Of a DNA stretch of 64,000 nt, positions 17,041 to 25,029 are shown one piece after another. The position numbers and the translations under genes were made by a program. The stretch's first letter is position 1, and the number at the start of each line of letters is the position of its first letter. The notes beneath the pieces were generated by a model. It worked only from the letters and a program-made list of their open reading frames with translations. It made no database searches and had not been told where the DNA came from. Origin of the DNA: Chryseobacterium aurantiacum (lineage in GTDB: Bacteria; Bacteroidota; Bacteroidia; Flavobacteriales; Weeksellaceae); NCBI RefSeq assembly GCF_003020585.1, contig NZ_PXUE01000004.1, positions 248,001 through 312,000 on the forward strand, written 5' to 3'.

Positions 17041-17103
17041 GCAGATTCACTTCAATATTCTTTTCCGAGAGACAGTCGGAGCTGAAATTTCCATGAATCT
17101 TTG
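17041..17103 (-). ncRNA. Hairpin ending in a free-standing Asp anticodon stem-loop
   Basis: Between the Asp and Pro tRNAs, GATTCA/TGAATC, TTCA/TGAA and TCCGA/TCGGA stack into one elongated hairpin. Its tip is TCCGA-CTGTCTC-TCGGA: a 5-bp stem and a 7-base loop identical to the anticodon loop of the tRNA-Asp just upstream (CTGTCTC, anticodon GTC). There is no D or T arm. Confidence 0.65.
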
Positions 17104-17175
17104 CGGTCTATGCGAGAATCGAACTCGCAGTGCCCAAGAGACAGTCGGGCAGGTTAGCCATTACCTCAATAGACC
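17104..17175 (-). tRNA. tRNA-Asp (anticodon GTC)
   Basis: Acceptor GGTCTAT/ATAGACC, D stem AGGT/ACCT, anticodon arm CCCGA-CTGTCTC-TTGGG, T arm GCGAG-TTCGATT-CTCGC. Discriminator G is the Asp identity base. No CCA encoded. Confidence 0.88.
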
Positions 17176-17185
17176 TTATATGTTG

Positions 17186-17259
17186 TGATTCCGAGAGGAT
17201 TCGAACCTCTAACCCTGGGTTTAGAAAACCCATGCTCTATCCGGTTGAGCTACGGAACC
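17186..17259 (-). tRNA. tRNA-Arg (anticodon TCT), first gene of the array
   Basis: Canonical cloverleaf: GGTTCCG/CGGAATC, D stem GCTC/GAGC, anticodon arm TGGGT-TTTCTAA-ACCCA, T arm AGAGG-TTCGAAT-CCTCT, discriminator A, no CCA. It begins a few bases after the T-tract of the terminator at 17267-17291, so it can only be made by read-through or from a promoter inside the leader. Confidence 0.92.
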
Positions 17260-17266
17260 ATAAAAA

Positions 17267-17291
17267 AAGCGCCTCTTTTTGGGAGGCGCTT
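17267..17291 (-). terminator. Terminator/attenuator hairpin upstream of the tRNA array
   Basis: AAGCGCCTC and GAGGCGCTT form a 9-bp GC-rich stem; seven Ts follow on the minus strand. It lies 24 bases after the stop of the 41-codon ORF and ends beside tRNA-Arg. Its 5' arm can instead pair with AGGTGCTT inside the ORF (17335-17342), eight pairs with one G-U. Confidence 0.8.
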
Positions 17292-17315
17292 GGTATATTT
17301 TGACGTGAAAGATCA

Positions 17316-17441
17316 TTAACTGACCCACGTATATAAGCACCTTCTATCCACAATTCTGCTATCATAAACACACACAGCTCCTGCCGGCTCTTGTCCGAAT
17401 AGTTCTGGGTATTGATTAAATATGTTAGGCAATTGTTTCAT
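17316..17441 (-). CDS. 41-residue leader peptide candidate upstream of the tRNA array
   Basis: The ORF runs from ATG 17441 to TAA 17316. It starts MKQLPNIFNQYPELFGQEPA and its second half is rich in Cys, Tyr, Asp and Arg codons, ending RRCLYTWVS. The Arg-Cys-Leu codons contain the putative antiterminator strand. Position (promoter, short ORF, terminator, then tRNAs) suggests a leader peptide whose translation controls read-through into the array. The alternative is an independent small protein. I do not recognise the sequence. No Shine-Dalgarno is evident, as usual in Flavobacteriia. Confidence 0.55.
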   Translation of the reverse strand: MKQLPNIFNQYPELFGQEPAGAVCVYDSRIVDRRCLYTWVS

Positions 17442-17511
17442 TTTATTTTTGTTTTGTCTTTAAATTATTTTTGTTGAATCCTGAAAACCTGTTGCTTTCA
17501 ATTTTCGGTTG

Positions 17512-17542
17512 CAAAGTAAATATGAATTTTCGAAACTCACAA
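17512..17542 (-). promoter_or_regulatory. Candidate promoter of the leader ORF and tRNA array
   Basis: On the minus strand TTG (17542-17540), 20 bases, then TTACTTTG (17519-17512), a one-base variant of TAnnTTTG. The start site would lie about 65 bases before the leader ORF. Confidence 0.5.
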
Positions 17543-17770
17543 ATAAATCATCAAATTAAATTATTGAAAATCAGATAGTTACTTCTAGTTTTTAGAGTAA
17601 ACAATTTCTGTCCGCAATATTTTGCGGATATCTTAAATACCTAAATGACTGTCTCTCATCGGGTTGCTTATCACTCTATTTTATCGTATTAAAGTTTCAT
17701 TGTTAATTAAAAAATTTTCATGTTTATGGTTATTTTTTTTCATTCTAAATAATTTCTGACCTAAAAAACA
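17543..17770. other. Gene-free AT-rich stretch between the two short-ORF units
   Basis: No ORF is credible here. It contains an imperfect palindrome TCCGCAATATTTTGCGGA (about 17611-17629) and GACTGTCTCTC at 17647-17657, which is antisense to the Asp anticodon loop of the array. Otherwise nothing stands out. Confidence 0.5.
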
Positions 17771-17800
17771 AAAAACGCCTCGAAAAATCGAGGCGTTTTT
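17771..17800. terminator. Intrinsic terminator after the 42-residue ORF
   Basis: CGCCTCGA and TCGAGGCG form an 8-bp stem with an AAAA loop, flanked by A5 and T5 tracts, so it could work in both directions. The CGCCTC core is shared with the array attenuator. Confidence 0.85.
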
Positions 17801-17828
17801 GTAGTATTTTGATTAATTTTTTACGAGT

Positions 17829-17957
17829 TTACAGTAAATAATTTCCAAAGTCAGCACATTTCGCCTCATTCCATATCATCAAATCATATCCGAATAACCC
17901 CAGTTTTGATGGGCTTTCGCATAGTTCTGCATTGATATGTGCTCTTTGTATTGTCAT
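17829..17957 (-). CDS. 42-residue short ORF with its own promoter and terminator
   Basis: ATG 17957 to TAA 17829; the peptide begins MTIQRAHINAELCESPSKLG and ends ADFGNYLL. A near-perfect flavobacterial promoter lies 12 bases upstream and an intrinsic terminator 29 bases downstream. The GAG GCG codons inside it could pair with the first arm of that terminator (6 bp), echoing the leader next to the tRNA array. It shares an LFG segment with that peptide. It may be a small protein gene or a second leader unit. No known family recognised. Confidence 0.55.
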   Translation of the reverse strand: MTIQRAHINAELCESPSKLGLFGYDLMIWNEAKCADFGNYLL

Positions 17958-17969
17958 AATTTTCTGGCG

Positions 17970-17999
17970 CAAAGATATGAAAAAATGTTTTTCACTCAA
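17970..17999 (-). promoter_or_regulatory. Consensus flavobacterial promoter for the 42-residue ORF
   Basis: TTG (17999-17997), exactly 19 bases, then TATCTTTG (17977-17970): the TTG-N19-TAnnTTTG consensus of Bacteroidota housekeeping promoters. Confidence 0.8.
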
Positions 18000-18108
18000 T
18001 TATTCTTCACCAACAAGGGGAATAGTTTACCTTTAAAACTACTTTGATAAAGCAGAAACTGAAGATTCAAATCGTTCTCATTTTAAGGTTGAACAACAAT
18101 TCTGAGTT

Positions 18109-19131
18109 TTAATTTCTAAACATTTTATTACGTCCTGTTTTAAATCTCGAAATATCTTTCAGAATCACCTCATCATCAGGATTAAAATATTTCAATTCAT
18201 TTATAATTTCTGAGCGGGTTCCTACTTTTTCAGCTATGATCTCATAGGCTATATTTCTGGTAGTGGCATGTAGTTTCGGATCTTTTTTAAATTCATGTTT
18301 TAGAGCATCAAGATAGATGATCTTTTTGTAGGCCGGAGTTTTTGCATACAGATCCTGTATTTCTGTTTCCAGTTTTTTGATATCAAAAATATTGGCAAAA
18401 TAGTTATTCAGGCAGTTGAATACATCTTTGTCTTCTTCCCAACCTTTTAGCAATATCTTTTGCGCTTCGTCTGTTTTTTCCATTTTTTTACGATAGACGA
18501 GGGAAGCCTTTACCATCTGTTTATTGGTTGTATAATCATCTGCAACCATTTGGTAATAGGCATGGGCATTTTTAGGATCATTGATTTCTTTATAAAGATC
18601 TCCTACTTTTTCTTTCTGCTCCATTTCCTTGTAAAGATCTATTGCTTTTTTGTATTGCTTTGCTTTTTCATAGCAGGTAGCGGCATCAGATTTATTTTTT
18701 AATTTTTTAAGGTATACTGCAGCTGCTTCGTTATAAAACCCTCCATTTTCTAATGTTTTTGCACCTCTGTAATTGTCCTGAAGCAGGTTCATATAGACTT
18801 TTGCTGCTTTTTTATAATCTTTTTCTGCTATGTATTTTTCAGCAAGCTCTTCGTATTTACTTCTGATCCTGTCAAACAATGAAGTTTCCAGGTAGAAATT
18901 TCCTCCGGCGGCTCCTTTCTTTCCGGATTTCCGCTCGTTTTGTTCTTTATCTTTCAATGTGACAATTACCATAAGAATTATAAAGGCTACAATCAGAAAA
19001 ATAATTAAAGTTCCGACAACACTCCAGAAGCTTTCATGGAAAAGCTGAGCAACAATTCCGATGATCTTGAACATGGCCAACAGCACAAAGGCAGCCATAA
19101 ATTTGTCTATAAATTTCTGTTTATTCATCAT
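18109..19131 (-). CDS. Membrane-anchored TPR-like protein, last gene of the ternary-system operon
   Basis: A 340-residue protein. Two hydrophobic segments near residues 12-32 and 34-58 anchor it. From about residue 85 it consists of short helical repeats (KYIAEKDYKKAAKVYMNLL, AAAVYLKKL, AIDLYKEMEQKEKVGDLY) of tetratricopeptide character. Its start overlaps the end of the previous gene by 11 bases, so it belongs to the MoxR/vWA operon. A membrane-linked adaptor in that system is the inference; repeats and anchor are clear, partner binding is not shown. Confidence 0.72.
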   Translation of the reverse strand: MMNKQKFIDKFMAAFVLLAMFKIIGIVAQLFHESFWSVVGTLIIFLIVAFIILMVIVTLKDKEQNERKSGKKGAAGGNFYLETSLFDRIRSKYEELAEKYIAEKDYKKAAKVYMNLLQDNYRGAKTLENGGFYNEAAAVYLKKLKNKSDAATCYEKAKQYKKAIDLYKEMEQKEKVGDLYKEINDPKNAHAYYQMVADDYTTNKQMVKASLVYRKKMEKTDEAQKILLKGWEEDKDVFNCLNNYFANIFDIKKLETEIQDLYAKTPAYKKIIYLDALKHEFKKDPKLHATTRNIAYEIIAEKVGTRSEIINELKYFNPDDEVILKDISRFKTGRNKMFRN

Positions 19132-20821
19132 CTTCGGAATTTAAAATGGTTTTGTCGTCCCGAAATAAACGGTAGAGAAGTAAGATCACACAAAATACGA
19201 GAATCCATACAAACCAGTTGTATCCAAACATCTTTACTAAAGGATAGAACAGATATACCAGCATGGCTACAAGTATTGCTGTCAAAAGGAATTTTACCCA
19301 AGTAGGTACATTATCTCCTCCAAGATTCAGAGATTTATTTTTAAATAGGAAAGAGTATAGTCCTACTGCTGCAATCATCAGAATCACCATGTACAGAATA
19401 TCTGAAATAGGGGTATCTTTCTTCAATTGACTATCCCCTGACTCAATTCCCTTTACTTTTGAATCTTTTATGGGTGATGGCGGCTGCATATCTGCAAGAT
19501 CAAGAGTTCCGTAAAGTTTTCCTAAAGAGTCTTCCATCAATACCTGTTTTTTCTTTAAAAGGTATTTTACAACATCCCCGTTTACAGGTTTTCCTTTGGT
19601 ATATTGTTTAAGAGAGTCTGAAATTTTACGTTTCAGGTTTTCGCTTCTTTTTTCAATATGTTGGGTTATTTTCTTTTTATAAATTGTTTTGAGGGAATCC
19701 CTGCTTTGTTGTTCCTTACTATTCAGTTTTTGAATATCATGTCCTATTTCACTTACATTTCTCCCTCCTTTCTTTTTATATTCCTCTTTTGCCTTTTCTG
19801 TTTGCCCCTCCAGCATTCCTGCATTAAGAAGCTCGTTGGACAGCCCTTTTCTTTTCTGTTGGTAAATGGAATCAATTTTCTGATCTATTTCAGTGATCCC
19901 CGACTGAAAGGCTATCATATCTGAGGGTGCTTTTACAGCATCAGTTACAATTTTTCCTGAGGACGTAACATTTTCTTCTTGTTCAGATTCTTTTTTATCT
20001 GATGGGAGCGCTATTTTTAAGACAATAGCGATTACAATAACAGCCCAGAATATTCTACGGAAATTTCGGGTACCTCTACTTTCCTGCTTATCGCCAGAGC
20101 TTCCACCGAACAATCCTTCCAACCAGGTAAATTTTCCAGATCCATCGCCTCTTGAGATCCCCATAATATCTAAAGGAACTCCTAATTCTACAGCTCTTTC
20201 GGGATATTTCTCAATGTATTTTAAATATTTTTCAATCTCTTTTTTGTTTCCTGCCATTACTTTTTTCATATCAAAAGGCAGGTTATTCATCCATTCTTCT
20301 TCGGTTTGAGGTTTTTGTAATGCTTCAAGCATTTTCTCATCATCCATTTCAACCGTATAGCTTTCTATCTGCTGAGGAATTGCAACCCCATTCTGTGGTT
20401 TTCTGACGGTTTCATTAGTGTTTCCCGGCTCCAGAATTAATGCAGTCCAATCTATTTGTTCTGATAGTTTTACCAATCCAAACTCAGGATGCATAATAAG
20501 AAAATCTGAAGTTATCTGCTCCCAGTCTTCGGGATTTATTTTCGGGTAAAATATGGTGTTTTCAGGAATAAAAAATTTATTATCCACACATTGAAAATAA
20601 GTATTCTTACCAATTTCCTGTGGGGCATGGTCCTTAAAAATAAGAAAGCATCCGTACAATACATTGGGAAGATCTGCGGGAACAGCATAGGATTTTACAT
20701 TCCCAAGAATGATGCCAAGCGTTTCCATTTCCTGAAGCCATATCGCAGGTGAAGAGCCTTTGATTAAAAGCCCTCTTTTAGGGTAATTATTTTTTGGGAA
20801 AGGTTTAATTCTAAGCTCCAT
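19121..20821 (-). CDS. Ternary-system (bpX-type) protein with membrane segments
   Basis: A 566-residue protein. The first 160 residues are a beta-rich domain (MELRIKPFPKNNYPKRGLLI...AIWLQEMETLG). An acidic linker and a short helical block (DDEKMLEALQKPQ...YPERAVELG) follow, then a membrane segment near 262-282, a long charged coiled-coil region (about 320-420) and three hydrophobic segments at the C-terminus. The N-terminal domain matches what I remember of the bpX families of MoxR-vWA-beta-propeller ternary systems, but I cannot say which number. It overlaps both neighbours. Confidence 0.6.
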   Translation of the reverse strand: MELRIKPFPKNNYPKRGLLIKGSSPAIWLQEMETLGIILGNVKSYAVPADLPNVLYGCFLIFKDHAPQEIGKNTYFQCVDNKFFIPENTIFYPKINPEDWEQITSDFLIMHPEFGLVKLSEQIDWTALILEPGNTNETVRKPQNGVAIPQQIESYTVEMDDEKMLEALQKPQTEEEWMNNLPFDMKKVMAGNKKEIEKYLKYIEKYPERAVELGVPLDIMGISRGDGSGKFTWLEGLFGGSSGDKQESRGTRNFRRIFWAVIVIAIVLKIALPSDKKESEQEENVTSSGKIVTDAVKAPSDMIAFQSGITEIDQKIDSIYQQKRKGLSNELLNAGMLEGQTEKAKEEYKKKGGRNVSEIGHDIQKLNSKEQQSRDSLKTIYKKKITQHIEKRSENLKRKISDSLKQYTKGKPVNGDVVKYLLKKKQVLMEDSLGKLYGTLDLADMQPPSPIKDSKVKGIESGDSQLKKDTPISDILYMVILMIAAVGLYSFLFKNKSLNLGGDNVPTWVKFLLTAILVAMLVYLFYPLVKMFGYNWFVWILVFCVILLLYRLFRDDKTILNSEDDE

Positions 20822-23189
20822 AATCCAAAATCTGATCTATAAATGGTCTTAAGTATTGGGAATACATTTCTTCCATCGTTCTTACTTTCAGCAACGTGTG
20901 TTCGGGAAGATAATATTCTGGTCCACTAAATTCTGTATAGGTAGCAAGGGAAAGAAAACCATATGAAGTAGCCGGCATATAAAATTCTTCTATTCCTTTG
21001 TTGCTGCTCCTAAAAGTTAGCATACCCCTGAAATCTGCAATAACTTCACTGCCATCGGGAAAGGTAAATTTATTTTTGTTCTGCTCTGCAAAAATTTTTA
21101 TTTGAAATCTGTTTTTATACAAGCTCAAAGTATTATCATATACACTGCTTATTTCACAACCTGAAAAAACAAGATTTCTTTGATTGTTAATTCCTATTTT
21201 ATTAAAACTGTTGATAATTTTCAGTCCGGTTTGGCTCAACTTAGCGACTTCTGCTTCTGCTTTTGTATTGTTTTTTTCTATTTCTTTATCTTTTCCGGAA
21301 ATTGTTTCAATGGAGATATTTCCCTCAATATTTATTTTGTATAATAACGGATTGGCAAATTGATGAAGATAAAAGTTCTTCCCAAAATAGATCAGTTCGT
21401 AAGAATCCGGAATATTTAATCCGGTAACATTTTGCTCAGAATATTCTTTAGTATTCAAATTGAGCTTAGATACTAATTTTTTAGCCGGCTGGTACTGGCA
21501 AAGTATAAAATGTTGCTGCTTATTTTTCGCTAAAGCAAACTTTCCAGTGGGCTTTATAGAGATATTTTCAAACAAAATTTCACAACCATGATAGGTTTTA
21601 TAATATTCGTAATAGTGTCTGTCATAATAATTATCTGAAAGGTAGGTTTTCAGCAATTGTTTTTTTGAGCTTAGTATAAAAAACTCACCTTCATATAGAA
21701 ACTGGGCAATTTTTTTAACGGGTGTTGGGTACAAAATCGGGTAATTCAATGGAAGTTCTGTTTTCTTCCCATCCAAATTAATTCCTGCTGTTTTTTGTTG
21801 TGGCGGATTTGCCCACAATTCCTGAAGAGGAAGTTTTATTTTCTGAATATGTTTTCTTGTTCCTTTATGATGTTTATAAAAATTGATTTCTCCCTCTGAG
21901 CTGGTGGTCACCACAAATTTAAGTCTGTCTCTGTTCTGATGAATGACTTTTTGAACTTTCTCATCTGCTATATTTTCCTCATGGGTAATGAAGAATACTT
22001 CTATATCTTTCTCAGTATGCTCTTCAATAAAAAATTTCTCCAAAGCTTCTGAGGCTTCCAGAATTGGACTCACCTGATTAAGGTTCTCAACAACATCTTC
22101 TACTTTATTCAGGGAAATGGAAACCCCGGCCTGCCCCAATGCAAAAACCCGGCATTCAGAATGTGCTTTTGGATGCTTGATCACGGCAATAGCTGATGCA
22201 AATGCTAATACTTTTGGTGTTCCCCAGTTTCTAAGGGAAGTATCAATCAGAATTATTCTTTCGAAGATATTTTCTTCAGGGGGTATCTCTCTTTGAACGT
22301 ACAATGCTTCATTATTGGCTACCCTATTCATGAATACCTCATCTTCATTGGCAAATTCCGACAAAAGCATTCTGTTAAAATCTCCTTTGTTGGTCATATC
22401 AGAAATTCCTCCTATAGGCTGTTCTCCAGGAGAGAGGTGTCGCATCGGGATCTTCAGTCCGCTCCAAATTCTTTTGATAAGACTTCCTACCTGAAATGTC
22501 TTTGGTTCTTCTATGAGTTCCCTGATAAAATCTTTGTTTGTATCTGCACTTGCTTCTTCCTGTACAACCTCATCATCCAGTTCCGGTTCTTCCATAAACC
22601 CTTTCATTGCATCAATAATAGATTGCATGGTTGGAAACCTTTCGTTGAGATTCATGGCTGCCAAATCTTTATTCAGAATAGAAGGCCCTGCATGCTGTTT
22701 ATCTGCACTAAAGGCGAGCTCTTGTGGACGTTTATAATAAACTTTCAAAATTGCCTCGGCAGTTGTGGAAGATGTTCTGTTGTGTACATTTTTAAACAAA
22801 GTCTGCAAGAGAATAATCTTATTCTGTTTTTGTTTGTAGATGGGAGGAAGAGCTTTTATTTTTTCTAGGAATTCAATTTCTTTTTCAGCATTGAATTCAA
22901 AGTTTCCAACACTATAAAGTTTTGTGGTATATCTTAAGGGATCTGCAAAGTTGATATATCCATCCTGCATGGCATATAAAACCATCATCAAAGCTCCAAA
23001 CGGAGGTAATCCCTGAGGTTGAAGTTCTTTTAAAATCTCAATAATATATGGCCTATAGGCAATAGCTCCCACTCCTGGTACGGAAATGAGATTGTTATCG
23101 TTATATCCGGAATCTCCGGGAATATCTTCATCGGTTTTCCATTCCCAGAAATAGTTTTCATAGGACTGGAAATAGGCCTTTAGTTCCAT
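20811..23189 (-). CDS. vWA-domain protein with beta-propeller-like C-terminus (ternary system)
   Basis: A 792-residue protein. An N-terminal region (1-300) with several helical stretches precedes a vWA domain at about 310-450: RIILIDTSLRNWG carries the DxSxx metal-site motif and VFFITHEE the later strand. From about 500 to 790 short repeated beta strands with turn motifs (LICQYQP, LIYFGKNFYLHQF, LVFSGCEI) suggest a beta-propeller. This is the core vWA/propeller component of MoxR-vWA-bpX ternary systems, which are proposed conflict systems. It overlaps both flanking genes by about 10 bases. Confidence 0.75.
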   Translation of the reverse strand: MELKAYFQSYENYFWEWKTDEDIPGDSGYNDNNLISVPGVGAIAYRPYIIEILKELQPQGLPPFGALMMVLYAMQDGYINFADPLRYTTKLYSVGNFEFNAEKEIEFLEKIKALPPIYKQKQNKIILLQTLFKNVHNRTSSTTAEAILKVYYKRPQELAFSADKQHAGPSILNKDLAAMNLNERFPTMQSIIDAMKGFMEEPELDDEVVQEEASADTNKDFIRELIEEPKTFQVGSLIKRIWSGLKIPMRHLSPGEQPIGGISDMTNKGDFNRMLLSEFANEDEVFMNRVANNEALYVQREIPPEENIFERIILIDTSLRNWGTPKVLAFASAIAVIKHPKAHSECRVFALGQAGVSISLNKVEDVVENLNQVSPILEASEALEKFFIEEHTEKDIEVFFITHEENIADEKVQKVIHQNRDRLKFVVTTSSEGEINFYKHHKGTRKHIQKIKLPLQELWANPPQQKTAGINLDGKKTELPLNYPILYPTPVKKIAQFLYEGEFFILSSKKQLLKTYLSDNYYDRHYYEYYKTYHGCEILFENISIKPTGKFALAKNKQQHFILCQYQPAKKLVSKLNLNTKEYSEQNVTGLNIPDSYELIYFGKNFYLHQFANPLLYKINIEGNISIETISGKDKEIEKNNTKAEAEVAKLSQTGLKIINSFNKIGINNQRNLVFSGCEISSVYDNTLSLYKNRFQIKIFAEQNKNKFTFPDGSEVIADFRGMLTFRSSNKGIEEFYMPATSYGFLSLATYTEFSGPEYYLPEHTLLKVRTMEEMYSQYLRPFIDQILDYGA

Positions 23190-23923
23190 TCTCTTGATTT
23201 TTCGGTGAGACGGAATGAGCTTACGGACAAATCCCGAAAATAAGTTTCTTTAAGTGAAATATAATTTCCCTTTTCATCCCATAGAAGCCACCCGTCTGAT
23301 TCTTTATTATATTTTTCCTGTAAAGGTATACTCAGGTTTTTAAATTCAAAATCAAGACCGGACGGCAATAAATGGTTGTCTTTTAGCCAATAGGTTTTTC
23401 CTGGCAGGCTTAATAGGGGTGTTCCGAAAAAAAGAGCTTTCTCCCCTATCACAATCCATTTTATTTTTTCCAGTCTGAATTTGGGTACTGTTGCAATGCG
23501 GTCTTTAATATCTGACAGGTTACACAGCAAAGCAACTACCGGATGTTCTTCTTCACTTTCCTTTAATCTAATCTTAACTTTTTCATTAATACCGAAATAG
23601 TTATTGTTAGAAATCGGAAAATTGAGGCGTAATGCTTTATTGATAGACATCCAAAGCAAAGCCGTTGTCATTTTTCTGCTAGGAACCAATGCTCCTTTTT
23701 TAAATAAAAGACCATCGCGCAGCTCATACAGCAGAAAATTTGGTAATTGATGTATTTCCGAGGAAACCGCCTGTTCATCGGTAAACCCTTTGAGCCATAT
23801 CGTTTCATCATCCACCGCAATCTGAACATTCTTCCAATCTCTTACAGATCCAAGAGCGTCTTCATCTTTCCGGGGAATTTCTGCCCAAAATTCCTTTATA
23901 TTGTTTGAAGAATTTTCTGCCAT
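23180..23923 (-). CDS. Ternary-system accessory protein, beta-rich
   Basis: A 247-residue protein with no signal peptide, starting MAENSSNNIKEFWAEIPRKD. It has a beta-rich middle (WIVIGEKALFFGTPLLSLPG) ending in WLLWDEKGNYISLKETYF. It overlaps the MoxR gene by 28 bases and the vWA gene by 10, so it is translated as part of the same operon. It probably is one of the bpX families that define the ternary system; the exact family cannot be fixed without a profile search. No catalytic motif seen. Confidence 0.6.
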   Translation of the reverse strand: MAENSSNNIKEFWAEIPRKDEDALGSVRDWKNVQIAVDDETIWLKGFTDEQAVSSEIHQLPNFLLYELRDGLLFKKGALVPSRKMTTALLWMSINKALRLNFPISNNNYFGINEKVKIRLKESEEEHPVVALLCNLSDIKDRIATVPKFRLEKIKWIVIGEKALFFGTPLLSLPGKTYWLKDNHLLPSGLDFEFKNLSIPLQEKYNKESDGWLLWDEKGNYISLKETYFRDLSVSSFRLTEKSREWN

Positions 23924-25029
23924 AAGCTTTCAATTTCCTGCTGAATATATTGTTTTTGTTCAGGATTTCTGATCCAGTCGCAGCGTGTTTGTAAGTATCT
24001 TAGTTTATCCTTGATCACATTTTGCTCTTCAAAGCTCAATGATCCCCCATTCCATTTATCCACAAGAATCTTCACATCCTTCATTACCTCTTCCGGATTA
24101 GGTGTTTTATTCTGCATGGCCTGAGGGTGAGACTTTGGGTGATCGTCTTTCTCTATGATTCTATTGATGATTCCTTCAAGAATTTCTATTTGTTCTTCTG
24201 TATCCCAGATATGTTTTAAGACCCAAAGGTCAGAAAGAACGGCTTCGTTTCTTCCACAGATTAGGGCACTTGCAGCAATAATATTCTGAAGCTTCACTGC
24301 TCTACGGTCTGAAATAGCAATTCCTGTATTCCGTAAACTCATGATGGTGTTCAGGTAAACTTCATAGATGGGTCTAAGATCTACTGTTCTGCATAGATTT
24401 TGCAGTTCTCTTATTTCATTGGCATGTATCTCAGGAATCTCTGTTTCTTCCTCGTTTTCTATTTTTCTTCCTGCTAAAAGAACTTGCTGTAATAATTCAG
24501 GATTAACATAATCTACATTAATTCTCACGAGAAAACGGTCAAATAATGCATTCAATGCTTCATCTTCAGGAAGAACATTACTTGCTCCCACAAACATTAA
24601 AGCCGGCAGATGTTTTGTTTCTTTTCCTCTTTTGAAAATCTTTTCGTTCAATGCCATCAGCAAGGAGTTCAGTATAGCAGAATTGGCGTTGAAGATCTCA
24701 TCCAGAAAAACCAAGGAGGCTTCCGGCATCATACCTTCCGTATTGGTCAGAAGTTCTCCTTCTTTTAATTTTCTGATGTCAAACGGACCAAAAATCTCAT
24801 TGGGTTCTGTAAAACGGGTTAGTAAATATTCAAAATTCCTTCCATCTTTTACTGTTTTTGACAGTGTTCTTACAATGGCTGATTTTGCAGTTCCCGGAGG
24901 ACCATACAAAAAGGCATTTTCTCTTGCCAAAAGACAGATTCCCAATAGGTCTACTACATCATTTTTACCTACGAAAGTATTTTTTACGTAGTTGAGAACG
25001 GTATTGAGTTTATTGATATTCTGAGTCAT
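23896..25029 (-). CDS. MoxR-type AAA+ ATPase (ternary system)
   Basis: Starting at ATG 25029, whose first base is shared with the upstream stop (TAATG), the protein has 377 residues; 12 more codons are open upstream but lie inside the previous gene. Walker A GPPGTAKS is near residue 43, Walker B LVFLDEIFNA near 106, and sensor I LMFVGASNVLPED follows. The IFGPFDIRKLKEGE insert is typical of MoxR/RavA. MoxR ATPases remodel partners through vWA proteins. The vWA gene is two genes downstream, as expected for this system. Confidence 0.9.
   Translation of the reverse strand: MTQNINKLNTVLNYVKNTFVGKNDVVDLLGICLLARENAFLYGPPGTAKSAIVRTLSKTVKDGRNFEYLLTRFTEPNEIFGPFDIRKLKEGELLTNTEGMMPEASLVFLDEIFNANSAILNSLLMALNEKIFKRGKETKHLPALMFVGASNVLPEDEALNALFDRFLVRINVDYVNPELLQQVLLAGRKIENEEETEIPEIHANEIRELQNLCRTVDLRPIYEVYLNTIMSLRNTGIAISDRRAVKLQNIIAASALICGRNEAVLSDLWVLKHIWDTEEQIEILEGIINRIIEKDDHPKSHPQAMQNKTPNPEEVMKDVKILVDKWNGGSLSFEEQNVIKDKLRYLQTRCDWIRNPEQKQYIQQEIESLWQKILQTI

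Noticed and set aside
16840..17096. Plus-strand ORFs through the Pro tRNA and anticodon mimic
   Set aside because: They are antisense to a well-formed tRNA and have no codon or motif support.
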